The notes under the pieces are model-generated. The model had not been told where the DNA came from. It did not search any database and saw only the letters and a list, made by a program, of their open reading frames with translations. From the IMG/VR virus record IMGVR_UViG_3300037069_001238, positions 1-43,764 of that record: a stretch of DNA of 43,764 nt; one strand, given 5' to 3'. Origin of the DNA: a virus. The position numbers were made by a program, and so were the translations under genes. Below are positions 1 to 5,976 of this stretch, piece after piece (positions within the stretch are counted from its first letter, which is position 1; every line of letters begins with the position of its first letter).

Positions 1-80
1 TGACCGTCGCGCTGGTTCAGGGTATCCCTATCTACACCGAACTGGGTCGTAAACTCTACATTGTTGCGATACAGTTTCAT
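1..80 (-). CDS. Partial: N-terminal part of the 95-aa protein encoded at 43430-43717
   Basis: The start codon at 80-78 and the following codons duplicate the beginning of the leftward gene at 43717-43430. The reading frame simply runs off the window edge, so this is the circular-join copy, not a second gene. The start overlaps the TGA of the upstream gene (77-79) in an ATGA arrangement, with an AGGGGAG SD-like run just before it. Confidence 0.85.
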   Translation of the reverse strand, partial: MKLYRNNVEFTTQFGVDRDTLNQRDG

Positions 81-126
81 ACATCTCCCCTCTTACTTGC
101 CACGGTGCCGCTGTCTGTGATGGCTT
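1..126. repeat. Terminal direct repeat (circular join), copy 1
   Basis: Bases 1-126 are identical to 43638-43763; the next base differs (g at 127, c at 43764). A repeat of this size at both contig ends is what a circular genome gives when an assembler leaves a k-mer-length overlap, although a true short terminal repeat of packaged DNA would look the same. One copy should be removed when the genome is circularised. Operon structure, with one gene cut at the join, favours a circular or permuted map. Confidence 0.93.
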
Positions 127-379
127 GCTGGATGACGGAGACGGGGACAGCCGGGAGCACATGTACTGTTTTATGGAATGAGCCTGTGGGTACTTGGGTA
201 GTAGCTTGTTTCAGCACCTTTTCCAGCGCTTCCCGTACCTGTCGGGCGGTGTAGTGCTCGATAGCGGCTTTGGCTTTGTCGAAGTCTGGCCTGTAGTCTA
301 GGTTGTCACGCTCATAGGTATCCCATACCAAATTGCTTAGTATCTCGCCTATCTCATCTCCTGCATTGCGTGAGGTCAT
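77..379 (-). CDS. Hypothetical 100-aa protein, leftward operon
   Basis: I do not recognise a family. The protein is soluble, moderately acidic at its N-terminus, with a helical middle (residues about 35-65) and no membrane segment. It starts with ATG overlapping the TGA of the preceding gene (ATGA at 376-379) and its own stop overlaps the next ATG in the same way. It is therefore translationally coupled on both sides. Confidence 0.7.
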   Translation of the reverse strand: MTSRNAGDEIGEILSNLVWDTYERDNLDYRPDFDKAKAAIEHYTARQVREALEKVLKQATTQVPTGSFHKTVHVLPAVPVSVIQQAITDSGTVASKRGDV

Positions 380-567
380 AGCTTCGGCCTCGTCGCTTTG
401 AAATAAGCCGTTTCAAATTCTCGCAATGTGGTTTTCAGCTTACGTTCGACCTTCGCCAGGGGGTTGCTCTCTTGTTCTATTACCGCGAGGTTGCTAAGCA
501 TATCGTCCGGTATGGTGATAGACAGCTTACTGAACGAACCCTTAGCTATTAATACTTCTTTACTCAT
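376..567 (-). CDS. Hypothetical 63-aa protein, leftward operon
   Basis: The start at 567 is chosen because AAGGAGG lies 5-6 nt before it; a longer frame runs on upstream through the repeat tract, where it reads only Ala-Thr and has no SD. The product begins MSKEVLIAKG and has a KLSITIPDDMLSNL segment resembling the strand-plus-helix start of ribbon-helix-helix proteins, then a charged helix. An RHH-like DNA-binding role is possible but unproven. Confidence 0.7.
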   Translation of the reverse strand: MSKEVLIAKGSFSKLSITIPDDMLSNLAVIEQESNPLAKVERKLKTTLREFETAYFKATRPKL

Positions 568-598
568 AGTTCCTCCTTCGTTTCTTGGTTCGTGGTGG

Positions 599-868
599 TC
601 ATAGGATGCCGCCGTTGCCGTAGCCGTTGCCGTCGCCGTTGCCGTTGCCGTCGCCGTTGCCGTTGCCGTAGCCGTCGCCGTCGCCGTAGCCGTAGCCGTC
701 GCCGTCGCCGTAGCCGTCGCCGTTGCCGTAGCCGTAGCCGTCGCCGTAGCCGTTGCCGTCGCCGTCGCCGTAGCCGTAGCCGTTGCCGTAGCCGTTGCCG
801 TTGCCAGTAGAGTGGAGCGCAACCGGCTGTATCTCATCAGCTGTATTGGGATTTCTGGTATACGACAT
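599..868 (-). CDS. Gly-Asn/Tyr/Asp dipeptide-repeat protein, 89 aa
   Basis: After a 24-residue unique N-terminus, about 64 residues are alternating glycine and Asn, Tyr or Asp, ending in GGIL. The start ATG at 868 is preceded by GGAG; a GTG at 877 is in frame but overlaps the upstream gene. The repeat is encoded by 32 perfect hexanucleotide units (611-802). All three leftward frames stay open through the tract, but only this frame has an SD-linked start, a unique head and a natural end before the next SD. Function unknown; a flexible, low-complexity chain is the only structural inference. Confidence 0.6.
   Translation of the reverse strand: MSYTRNPNTADEIQPVALHSTGNGNGYGNGYGYGDGDGNGYGDGYGYGNGDGYGDGDGYGYGDGDGYGNGNGDGNGNGDGNGYGNGGIL
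611..802. repeat. 32-unit degenerate hexanucleotide tandem repeat (GCCGTN)
   Basis: 32 uninterrupted units of GCCGT plus one variable base. The variable base is T in 11 units, A in 11 and C in 10, and never G. On the coding (minus) strand each unit is AAC, TAC or GAC followed by GGC, so it specifies Asn, Tyr or Asp and then Gly; the missing base would give His. The other five positions do not vary at all. Confidence 0.97.
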
Positions 869-870
869 TT

Positions 871-1197
871 CTACCACTCCACAATGTCGATAGTGGCAAT
901 CACGCCCTCATTCGGGAACGATACCTGTCCTACCTCATCGAGTTTATAGTCAGATTTGGAGTCTATCTTGCAGAGACCGCCAATACCTTTGCCATTTGAC
1001 CATGAGCGCACTACATTGGCGTTTAAGAGCTGGATTTTATCGGTAACGTTTTTGTCCCTATGCCCCTCGAATATCCAACCTCGTTGAGCAATAACAATGA
1101 TATGGTCAGTCTCAACCGCTGGCTTTAGTTCTTTATTCGATGGGTCGTACTCAACATAAGTCTTGCCGTTTAATGTGATAGTTTCTTGCTTTGTCAT
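871..1197 (-). CDS. Hypothetical 108-aa protein, leftward operon
   Basis: Strong SD (AAGGAG, 6 nt before the ATG). The N-terminus reads ETITLNGKTYVEY, then beta-rich segments; this resembles small phage proteins of unknown function whose first strand carries an LNGKTYV motif. No membrane segment. The stop lies just before the GNGYG-repeat gene. Confidence 0.8.
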   Translation of the reverse strand: MTKQETITLNGKTYVEYDPSNKELKPAVETDHIIVIAQRGWIFEGHRDKNVTDKIQLLNANVVRSWSNGKGIGGLCKIDSKSDYKLDEVGQVSFPNEGVIATIDIVEW

Positions 1198-1212
1198 ATA
1201 AATCTCCTTAAA

Positions 1213-1272
1213 TTATTTACTTTGGTTAGTGCTGCTGGTGGCTACCTTGGCTCGTCGTTCGTCTGCGGTCAT
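1213..1272 (-). CDS. Possible 19-aa leader or coupling peptide
   Basis: Tiny frame (begins MTADERRAK) whose ATG overlaps the TGA of the upstream gene as ATGA and which ends shortly before the SD of the 108-aa gene. It may be a coupling ORF or the 5' remnant of a lost gene; its first codons resemble the DHTADS leader seen twice at 41652-41809. Confidence 0.3.
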   Translation of the reverse strand: MTADERRAKVATSSTNQSK

Positions 1273-1457
1273 GATGCCCGCTCCTCTTTCTCTATCTCAT
1301 CTTGAATGTTCCGTAGGTAATAGAGGGGGGCGCTGAGGGTATTAAATGCCCTGTCAAAACGCCCGTCCTGTAGAATGGCGGTGTAGCGCATGACTAGCTC
1401 CCCGATAATCTGCTCACGCCGTTCCAGTGTCGTTAGTTCTTCTGGGTTCCGTTCCAT
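1269..1457 (-). CDS. Hypothetical 62-aa protein
   Basis: Charged, largely helical protein (begins MERNPEELTTLERREQ). No SD is evident; the start follows the previous stop by one base, so re-initiation by coupling is likely. No family recognised. Confidence 0.6.
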   Translation of the reverse strand: MERNPEELTTLERREQIIGELVMRYTAILQDGRFDRAFNTLSAPLYYLRNIQDEIEKEERAS

Positions 1458-1458
1458 G

Positions 1459-1584
1459 TTAGTGGTCTTTCTTGCCTAAGCAGATGCGGTTCCGACAGGC
1501 ATAGCCTATCTCTTGCCGCATACAGTGGTTATAGTTATAGAGTTCCTCGAACCAGCACCGGAGGTTTCGTAAAAGGCGTTTCAT
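1459..1584 (-). CDS. Hypothetical 41-aa Cys-rich protein
   Basis: Small gene whose ATG overlaps the preceding TGA (ATGA) and which ends one base before the next ATG. Four cysteines (residues 10, 21, 30 and 35) and many basic residues suggest a small metal-binding or nucleic-acid-associated peptide, but no family is recognised. Confidence 0.5.
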   Translation of the reverse strand: MKRLLRNLRCWFEELYNYNHCMRQEIGYACRNRICLGKKDH

Positions 1585-1862
1585 TTCTTCGCCCCGCATC
1601 GTCGGCACTCCGTCCATACGCCCTCGTTCCGCCAGCCCTTATGGTGGGAGCAGGCTGTCCACGACCCGTATTCCGCCAGGTTGTTGACTCTTACGGCAAG
1701 CGCCAGATAATATCTTCGGCAAGCATCGGATACAAGGCGAGTAAAACTGCCACCCCATAACCGAACACCGCTAGGATAGCAACGGCTGAACCGAGTAATC
1801 TTGATGTCTTCATAGTCGAGATATTTTTCCTTTTTCCCTCTCGGAGGTTTAGTTGTTTTCAT
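1581..1862 (-). CDS. Hypothetical 93-aa zinc-finger-like protein
   Basis: Starts at the ATG at 1862 (a GTG directly precedes it), with AGGGG upstream inside the end of the previous gene. The C-terminus has a CxHH...CxxC arrangement (ACSHH, then ECRRCG), a plausible zinc site; the N-terminus is strongly basic. Possible nucleic-acid-binding protein. The tight overlap with both neighbours supports expression in the operon. Confidence 0.6.
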   Translation of the reverse strand: MKTTKPPRGKKEKYLDYEDIKITRFSRCYPSGVRLWGGSFTRLVSDACRRYYLALAVRVNNLAEYGSWTACSHHKGWRNEGVWTECRRCGAKK

Positions 1863-2019
1863 CACTCAGCCCCTTCCTATACTTTGCCCATTTCGCCTTA
1901 GCCGCTTCCGAGGCCCTCCGGCTACGCTCTTCGGGGGACTGCCTGGCTTTCACTTTCTTGCCGCTCTCGCTGGCTAGTTTTGGATTAGTCGCAAACCCTT
2001 GCTTCTTCTGTTCCATCAT
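1849..2019 (-). CDS. Small basic 56-aa protein
   Basis: Begins MMEQKKQGFATNPKLASESG and ends in Ala-Lys-rich repeats (AAKAKWAKYRKG). This resembles small KGG-type stress or conidiation-like basic proteins (GFA..P...SE.GKK), which are common in phages and bacteria. An SD (AAAGGAA) precedes the first ATG, and the start overlaps the upstream TGA. Highly charged and probably disordered. Confidence 0.65.
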   Translation of the reverse strand: MMEQKKQGFATNPKLASESGKKVKARQSPEERSRRASEAAKAKWAKYRKGLSDENN

Positions 2020-2267
2020 CTTCCTTTCATTCCTTTATATAACTCGCTCATTCCGTTCGGTTCGGCGAGATTTATCCGTCCCATGTATTTCCTGTATGCA
2101 GGGTTCTTACCGCTTTCCCGTTCCACCATTTCTTTGTACGTTGGGGGCAACGGGCGGGTTGGCGTTTTCTCGCCCAAGCTGGACAGTACGCAGTAGCCAA
2201 GGTGGTCGTCCCTCATTGACCGTCTGCCATAAATGTATTTACAGTTAGGGCACACGTACCGCTTCAT
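2016..2267 (-). CDS. Zinc-finger protein, 83 aa
   Basis: N-terminal CPNCxxxY...HLGYC pattern (residues about 6-28) is a C2HC-type zinc finger. I place the start at 2267, where GAGG lies 6 nt upstream and ATG overlaps the TGA of the DUF1064 gene; an in-frame ATG at 2273 sits directly against the GAGG and is less likely. Role unknown; nucleic-acid binding is the usual job of such fingers. Confidence 0.7.
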   Translation of the reverse strand: MKRYVCPNCKYIYGRRSMRDDHLGYCVLSSLGEKTPTRPLPPTYKEMVERESGKNPAYRKYMGRINLAEPNGMSELYKGMKGR

Positions 2268-2644
2268 CGCCATCCTCGTGAACGCTGCTTTACTACTTCA
2301 TAGGTGTAATCGGGGTTGGCGGGTAAGAAGATGTGCTCCAGGAACTTCCGCCGCCAGAGGTAGTCAGTAGTTTCCTGGCCCTTGGCTTCGATGAGCGTGT
2401 AGCTGCCGTCCTTGTTCGTAACCCGAAAGTCTACCTTATGGCCGACCTTGAAAGCGGGTAAGCCGTTCTCCCTATAGCACCACATCTCCAACTTGTACTG
2501 GGGGATAATCTCGGTGATATCTCCAGCCTTGAGCCGTAAGTCCAGTTCCTGGGCGACTCCCGCCTCAAATTTAGAGTCGTATTTGCGCCCGTTGAACTCG
2601 GTCTTCTTCGCGCCGTATTTGTTTCCATACCGTTGCGTAAACAT
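2264..2644 (-). CDS. DUF1064 family protein (PD-(D/E)XK nuclease-like)
   Basis: 126 aa. The opening NKYGAKKTEFNGRKYDSKFE and the later KVDFRV...TLIEAKG pattern are typical of DUF1064, a phage family with the restriction-endonuclease-like core (E in the first helix, D of VDF, E-x-K of IEAKG at about residues 86-88). These proteins sit in replication and recombination modules and are suspected resolvase- or endonuclease-like enzymes. Here the gene lies in an operon with an SSB-like gene, which fits a DNA-processing role. Confidence 0.82.
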   Translation of the reverse strand: MFTQRYGNKYGAKKTEFNGRKYDSKFEAGVAQELDLRLKAGDITEIIPQYKLEMWCYRENGLPAFKVGHKVDFRVTNKDGSYTLIEAKGQETTDYLWRRKFLEHIFLPANPDYTYEVVKQRSRGWR

Positions 2645-2645
2645 A

Positions 2646-3005
2646 TCATGCGGCTTCCCGGAGGTTACGCTTGTATGTTACCGGCCGCCAGACAGCTAAC
2701 GGTCGGCGGTGGCTCTCTTTCCTGATCGACTTGCGATATGTCCCCACCGAATAGATACGTCCGTCTCTGGCGTACTTGGTGATGATGGCTCCGAGCGCTC
2801 TCGGCTCTTCGGTTTCCACTCCGGTACCTTCCAGCAACTTCCAGATGTCGTCACCTGTAAAGTCGTTACCAATCTTGCAGAGCAGCTCCAAAGCCGCTTC
2901 CGCCTGTTGCTTCCATGAGGTGTCGGAAAACGCTCCGGCTGCGTTTATTGCGCGGTCTTTTATTCTCTCTAAAGTCCGTATATTAACTGACGTTGACTGG
3001 CTCAT
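2646..3005 (-). CDS. Winged-helix-like phage protein, 119 aa
   Basis: Start placed at 3005 because GGGG lies 6 nt upstream; an ATG at 3011 is also in frame. The middle (residues about 45-85: FTGDDIWKLLEGTG, then ALGAIITKYARDGRI and a following strand) looks like a winged-helix fold, as in small phage proteins that accompany recombination genes. The C-terminus is strongly basic. Probable DNA-binding protein; exact role unknown. Confidence 0.7.
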   Translation of the reverse strand: MSQSTSVNIRTLERIKDRAINAAGAFSDTSWKQQAEAALELLCKIGNDFTGDDIWKLLEGTGVETEEPRALGAIITKYARDGRIYSVGTYRKSIRKESHRRPLAVWRPVTYKRNLREAA

Positions 3006-3195
3006 CACCATCCCCTTCGATTCTTAATAGTAGTTTCCGACCGTCTTTCACCGCTTCCAGCAGGGTACTTGCTACCGCCATGCAGAGTTGCTGGTCATCA
3101 TCAAACTCCACTGAGTAGAAGTCGCGGGTCGCCCGTGCCCCCTCGTTCGGTTCGCCCCATTCCAGATCCACATGCACGAAATAATCCTGAGTCAT
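2983..3195 (-). CDS. Hypothetical acidic 70-aa protein
   Basis: Small acidic protein (pattern of Asp/Glu at residues 9-40). It is coupled upstream by ATGA and overlaps the next gene by about 23 nt. No family recognised. Confidence 0.65.
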   Translation of the reverse strand: MTQDYFVHVDLEWGEPNEGARATRDFYSVEFDDDQQLCMAVASTLLEAVKDGRKLLLRIEGDGDEPVNVS

Positions 3196-3569
3196 GCTAT
3201 TCTTCCACCTTGCTTGTATTCAGTATTGATATGGTTGACGCGCGATTGCGCCACCCCGATGATTGACCACGAGCTGTTGACGTAGCGCTTCAGTTTGGCT
3301 ATTTGGCCCTTAATGGCCGATACCTCTTGCTTCGCCATCGCCTCCGCCTGATTAACGGACTTTCCCTCGGTCATCCAGCCGTTAAAGCTGTTATGCTCCT
3401 CAACCTCGATCCGCTCTTCCAGCTCCGCCAGATGCTCTTCGACTGCCCCCGTGAACTGGGTGAGGCGCTGCATCTGTACGGATATGAATGAGGGGTCGGT
3501 TATGCCTTCCGTTGAGCGCAGTTGCGACCGCGCGTCCATCATCCCCTTAACCGCTTGTTGTAAGTCCAT
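3192..3569 (-). CDS. Coiled-coil protein, 125 aa
   Basis: Long heptad-rich helices around residues 28-60 and 75-95 with no membrane segment. It lies directly downstream of the SSB-like gene and upstream of the DUF1064 gene. Proteins of this size and position often accompany phage recombination proteins, but I cannot assign a family. There is no clear SD; the start lies about 5 nt after the SSB stop. Confidence 0.7.
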   Translation of the reverse strand: MDLQQAVKGMMDARSQLRSTEGITDPSFISVQMQRLTQFTGAVEEHLAELEERIEVEEHNSFNGWMTEGKSVNQAEAMAKQEVSAIKGQIAKLKRYVNSSWSIIGVAQSRVNHINTEYKQGGRIA

Positions 3570-3573
3570 GACG

Positions 3574-4152
3574 CTAAAATGGGATGTCGTCTAGGTTGAT
3601 AGGCTCCTCACGAACGGGGAATACCTCATCGGCCGCCGTAATCGGAGCGCCCTGCCGCTGCTTGTATTGGGCGCTTAATGACTGTGAAGTGTCCGGCTGC
3701 TGTTCTGCTACCGCCTCCGCTGGCGTAAGATCACCCTTGGTATAGAGTGCCGCTGCGTACTCGTGTACCATATCCGCCCATTGCGTAGCGGTCATGGAAT
3801 TAGCGGCATTTTGAGCGGTAATGAAAGCTGCCGCGTTGTTGATGCACATGCCTTGCCGCTGACCAGCCGAATTGTCTTTCCACGGCCGCCCCTCGGTCGG
3901 GGCAGTAGTTGCGCTTTGACCTTCTTCCGGCGGTTGTTGCTTATAGAAGCGCAGGTAAGGTTTACCAGCCTTACTGGTCGCGTCCTTTATCTCGCCGTAA
4001 TAGGTTTGCCCCTCCTGAACCCGCATCGGATCTTTCAGTACCCACTTGACGGGTTCACTGACTCCCTCGAACGCGGCGGTACACCAGTAATTGCCATGCA
4101 TGTCCTGAAAGTCACTTTTCTCTAAGCTCCGAACCGTGTATTTCTGCGCCAT
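3574..4152 (-). CDS. SSB-like single-stranded DNA-binding protein, 192 aa
   Basis: The N-terminal 75 residues are beta-rich (YTVRSLEKSDF...WCTAAFEG...KWVLKD...YYGEIKDATS) as in OB-fold phage DNA-binding proteins. A low-complexity middle follows. The last residues are NLDDIPF: an acidic tip ending in DDIPF is the hallmark through which bacterial SSB recruits its partners. I infer that it coats ssDNA and calls host replication and repair proteins to phage DNA, which would suit a phage with no polymerase of its own. SD AGGAGGGG precedes the start. Confidence 0.75.
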   Translation of the reverse strand: MAQKYTVRSLEKSDFQDMHGNYWCTAAFEGVSEPVKWVLKDPMRVQEGQTYYGEIKDATSKAGKPYLRFYKQQPPEEGQSATTAPTEGRPWKDNSAGQRQGMCINNAAAFITAQNAANSMTATQWADMVHEYAAALYTKGDLTPAEAVAEQQPDTSQSLSAQYKQRQGAPITAADEVFPVREEPINLDDIPF

Positions 4153-4169
4153 CTTACCCCTCCTAACCC

Positions 4170-4394
4170 TTATTTGTTAAAGTGCCTTACGAGCAGCACG
4201 AACGCCTGCAACGCGATGACCAAACCCGCAAAAAGTAGCACCCCGTATAACCACCCTTTGTGGCGCAAACTCTCGTAAATCGCGTAGGTGCTCACCGCCG
4301 TGAGGCAGCTGGCGTCTAGAAACTCTGCGAAATTTTTGCAGATTATTTTGGCCGCGCTCCAGTCTTTGACTGCTTGCGCTTTTACGTTTTTCAT
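4170..4394 (-). CDS. Small membrane protein, 74 aa
   Basis: A strong hydrophobic segment near residues 49-70 (GVLLFAGLVIALQAFVLLV) and a weaker one at 29-44 suggest one or two membrane spans. SD AAAGGAGGG precedes the start. It is coupled by ATGA to the zinc-ribbon gene upstream. Function unknown. Confidence 0.72.
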   Translation of the reverse strand: MKNVKAQAVKDWSAAKIICKNFAEFLDASCLTAVSTYAIYESLRHKGWLYGVLLFAGLVIALQAFVLLVRHFNK

Positions 4395-4564
4395 TCAAGT
4401 GACCCTCCTTTGGTTGTTTCGATTGGTTCCGACCGTGCCTCCGCCTTGGCTTCGCACTCAGCGCAGACGTACAGATAATTGGTGTTGATCGCTCCGCAGT
4501 CGAGACAAACGTATATCCCGTCCGGTTGTTCCGCTAGAGCAACGCGCCATTCGTTCACCAGCAT
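4391..4564 (-). CDS. Zinc-ribbon protein, 57 aa
   Basis: Two CxxC knuckles spaced by about 13 residues (CLDC at 20-23, CAEC at 34-37) form a clear zinc ribbon. The ATG lies one base after the stop of the upstream gene and the TGA overlaps the next ATG. Small phage zinc ribbons usually bind nucleic acid or act as adaptors; the specific role is unknown. Confidence 0.7.
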   Translation of the reverse strand: MLVNEWRVALAEQPDGIYVCLDCGAINTNYLYVCAECEAKAEARSEPIETTKGGSLE

Positions 4565-4565
4565 C

Positions 4566-4757
4566 TTAGAAAGGCGGCAGTTCTTGCCACACCCCGTTAA
4601 TCAGCTGATAAGCGCTCCCGAAATCAACCACGCTAATATGTGTCACTTTCCGCTCCGGCAGGGGCGGTTTAACCTCTGGTAATGCGCCGCCCGTTGCCTG
4701 TACGATCGCCTCAGCCGCCAGCTCGTGTATGCCTAAAACCGTGTCTATCAAATCCAT
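4566..4757 (-). CDS. Hypothetical 63-aa protein, first gene of the leftward operon
   Basis: Opens the operon; a GAGGG SD lies about 8 nt before the ATG. A short helix is followed by a Pro-rich linker and a beta segment. A -10-like TATAAA (4788-4783, minus strand) lies about 26 nt upstream of the start, with no good -35, so the operon promoter is probably nearby but weak in sequence. No family recognised. Confidence 0.68.
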   Translation of the reverse strand: MDLIDTVLGIHELAAEAIVQATGGALPEVKPPLPERKVTHISVVDFGSAYQLINGVWQELPPF

Positions 4758-4982
4758 CTTTTACCCTCTTTCCCCCGATATTTTTATAAGTACCCTGTGG
4801 CTAATTAAGGGCGCACTTAACACGGCTGCTATTAGGTATCTAATAGGCCATTTACCCCCTTTCTTAACTTCTCTCCACCTCAGTCATATATCTCTCAAGC
4901 TAGTGGCTGCGATAGCAGGTTGATTAACCCGTATTCGGAGCGTTCACTCGGAGCAGGGTTGTTTACCCTGGGAAGTCACAAA

Positions 4983-5002
4983 AAGATCCTTGTCATGGCC
5001 TC
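4983..5002 (+). repeat. 20-bp direct repeat, copy 1
   Basis: AAGATCCTTGTCATGGCCTC occurs here and, identically and in the same orientation, at 5296-5315. The pair flanks the tRNA-like attP core, as integrase arm-type sites do, but could also reflect a duplicated small RNA or terminator unit. Confidence 0.9.
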
Positions 5003-5010
5003 CGTTGGTA

Positions 5011-5042
5011 ATAAAAAACCGCTGTCCTAAGTGACAACGGTT
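5011..5042 (-). terminator. Rho-independent terminator, leftward
   Basis: On the minus strand AACCG, TGTC, a 6-nt loop, GACA and CGGTT form an interrupted 9-bp stem followed by TTTTTT. It would end transcripts that read leftward out of the attP region, insulating the leftward early operon. Confidence 0.8.
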
Positions 5043-5047
5043 ACGGT

Positions 5048-5153
5048 GCTTCTACGAGTCTCTTTGGCTAGGGCGGAGGGATTCGAACCCCCGAATGCAA
5101 TTACCGAATTGTATCTGTTAATTGCGTCCCCCGATAAGAGAAACGGTAGAAGC
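5048..5153. repeat. Nested inverted repeat enclosing the tRNA-like fragment
   Basis: GCTTCTAC (5048-5055) pairs with GTAGAAGC (5146-5153), and TCTCTT (5059-5064) with AAGAGA (5136-5141). Inside, GCAATTA and TAATTGC (5097-5124) are also inverted. The symmetry suggests recombinase binding arms around the crossover core, or a structured RNA on the minus strand that ends at the 5011-5042 terminator. Confidence 0.75.
5065..5098 (-). other. tRNA-Gln-like 3' fragment: probable attP core
   Basis: On the minus strand the sequence reads GCATTC, a 5-bp T-stem GGGGG/CCCTC around the loop TTCGAAT, then CGCCCTA, discriminator G and CCA. That is the variable loop, T-arm, acceptor strand and encoded CCA end of a tRNA. 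An A at position 72 (so U1-A72) and G73 are typical of bacterial tRNA-Gln, whose variable loop also commonly reads GCAUUC. No matching 5' acceptor strand (TAGGGCG) is present nearby, so this is a fragment. A tRNA 3' end next to an integrase gene is the classic form of an attP site. Confidence 0.72.
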
Positions 5154-5261
5154 AACGCTAGTCGTTGTCTTCAATTATTCCGTTTGTAAATGTACTAATT
5201 GAATGTTAGCAATTATTGTAAGGAAATGCAATAGCGTAAGCACATTTTTTAATAAATCCTA

Positions 5262-5385
5262 TTGTAAAGCTGTGTATAAGTGGTATGATGTAAGTAAGAT
5301 CCTTGTCATGGCCTCTGCAAAGGGGCCTTTTGGCTTTACAGAAGCCCCTAAAAAGTTGAAAAACTTGTACGGGGCTTTTTCTTTT
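5262..5385 (+). ncRNA. Candidate small RNA with promoter and terminator
   Basis: TTGTAA (5262-5267), a 16-bp spacer and TATGAT (5284-5289) resemble a sigma70 promoter. About 50 nt later comes a strong terminator: AAGCCCC (5342-5348) pairs with GGGGCTT (5371-5377), enclosing a second hairpin AAGTTGAAAAACTT, then TTTCTTTT. The roughly 90-nt transcript would start with the 20-mer repeat. No SD-linked frame fits inside, hence the RNA call. Confidence 0.4.
5296..5315 (+). repeat. 20-bp direct repeat, copy 2
   Basis: Second exact copy of the 20-mer at 4983-5002, 313 bp away and on the other side of the tRNA-like element. Confidence 0.9.
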
Positions 5386-5402
5386 GTCAAGTACAAAAAT
5401 GA

Positions 5403-5465
5403 AAAACCTGTCTGGAAAACGCTCTTTAGAATCTCGAAACTATCATTTTTCCAGGTAGGTTTTTG
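5403..5465 (+). terminator. Terminator-like inverted repeat
   Basis: AACCTGTCTGGAAAA is nearly complementary to TTTTTCCAGGTAGGTT, giving about 13 pairs across a 26-nt loop, followed by TTTT. Both strands end in T-rich runs, so it may act in both directions. Confidence 0.5.
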
Positions 5466-5533
5466 CCCATAACTCCGGTTGTGGGTAATAAAAGTCTAGG
5501 CTAAAGGGTTGGAAGCTGTAAGCTGTAACTCGC

Positions 5534-5562
5534 TTACATAGTACCCCGGGACTGACTATAAA
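5534..5562 (+). promoter_or_regulatory. Candidate promoter toward the integrase
   Basis: TTACAT, a 17-bp spacer and TATAAA. It would drive a leader of about 400 nt before the integrase start, containing hairpins at 5742-5755 and a terminator-like GCCTGT/ACAGGC stem with TTCTTT at 5785-5823, so integrase expression could be attenuated. Confidence 0.45.
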
Positions 5563-5784
5563 TGTACCCTTTCACAAACTTCACTTGGCTAGCTGGCAGC
5601 TTGTTGCGAGCCGGACTCAGGAATTGAACGTTACAATTCTGTTCATTAACAAATGTGAGGGTACTTAGCTTTTAGCTACGTCTTTGTTCGTGTGAACGAA
5701 TATCGGGTAAAAGGTGAGGCAACCCCACTTAGAAACAACGCGGTTTTCGGAAACCAATTCCTAGATCCGCGCATATGTGAGGTA

Positions 5785-5823
5785 GCCTGTACGCGGAGCG
5801 TTAAAAAAAACACAGGCTTCTTT
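5785..5823 (+). terminator. Possible attenuator in the integrase leader
   Basis: GCCTGT (5785-5790) pairs with ACAGGC (5812-5817), followed by TTCTTTG. The stem is short with a 21-nt loop, so strength is uncertain. Confidence 0.35.
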
Positions 5824-5976
5824 GTAGTGGGAAGAAAATATCTACAAACTTTAATCATACCAGTAGGGGTATGTGTCCCGATATGGTGTATTCCACAGTA
5901 TGCAAACCGTCACTATAACCATTACAATTATCCTAGCTGAGGTAGAGAGAAACTACGGAAGTTTGGGGGTAGCGCA

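Larger units (their letters stand above)
4758..5976. other. Integration and regulatory region without a convincing protein gene
   Basis: 1.2 kb between the leftward operon and the integrase. It contains, in order: a possible leftward -10 box (4783-4788); a 20-bp direct repeat (4983-5002 and 5296-5315); a leftward terminator (5011-5042); a tRNA-Gln-like 3' fragment inside nested inverted repeats (5048-5153); a candidate rightward small-RNA unit (5262-5385); another hairpin with T-runs (5403-5464); a rightward promoter (5534-5562); and leader hairpins (5742-5755, 5785-5817). Open frames here run through these hairpins and lack SD sites, so I reject them as genes. Confidence 0.75.

Noticed and set aside
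592-810. Rightward Arg-Cys/Ser-repeat frame (72 aa) and the leftward Ala-Thr frame through the hexanucleotide tract
   Set aside because: They are shadow frames of the 6-bp repeat; neither has an SD-linked start, and the leftward operon already uses this DNA with good starts at 868 and 567.
5065-5150. Complete tRNA gene
   Set aside because: The T-arm and CCA end are clear, but no 5' acceptor strand complementary to CGCCCTA and no anticodon arm can be placed upstream; it is a 3' fragment.
5203-5472. Rightward 89-aa frame in the attP region
   Set aside because: It runs through two terminator hairpins, has no SD and reads like non-coding sequence.
5692-5940. Rightward 82-aa frame before the integrase
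   Set aside because: GTG start without SD and overlap with a terminator-like hairpin; more likely the integrase leader.
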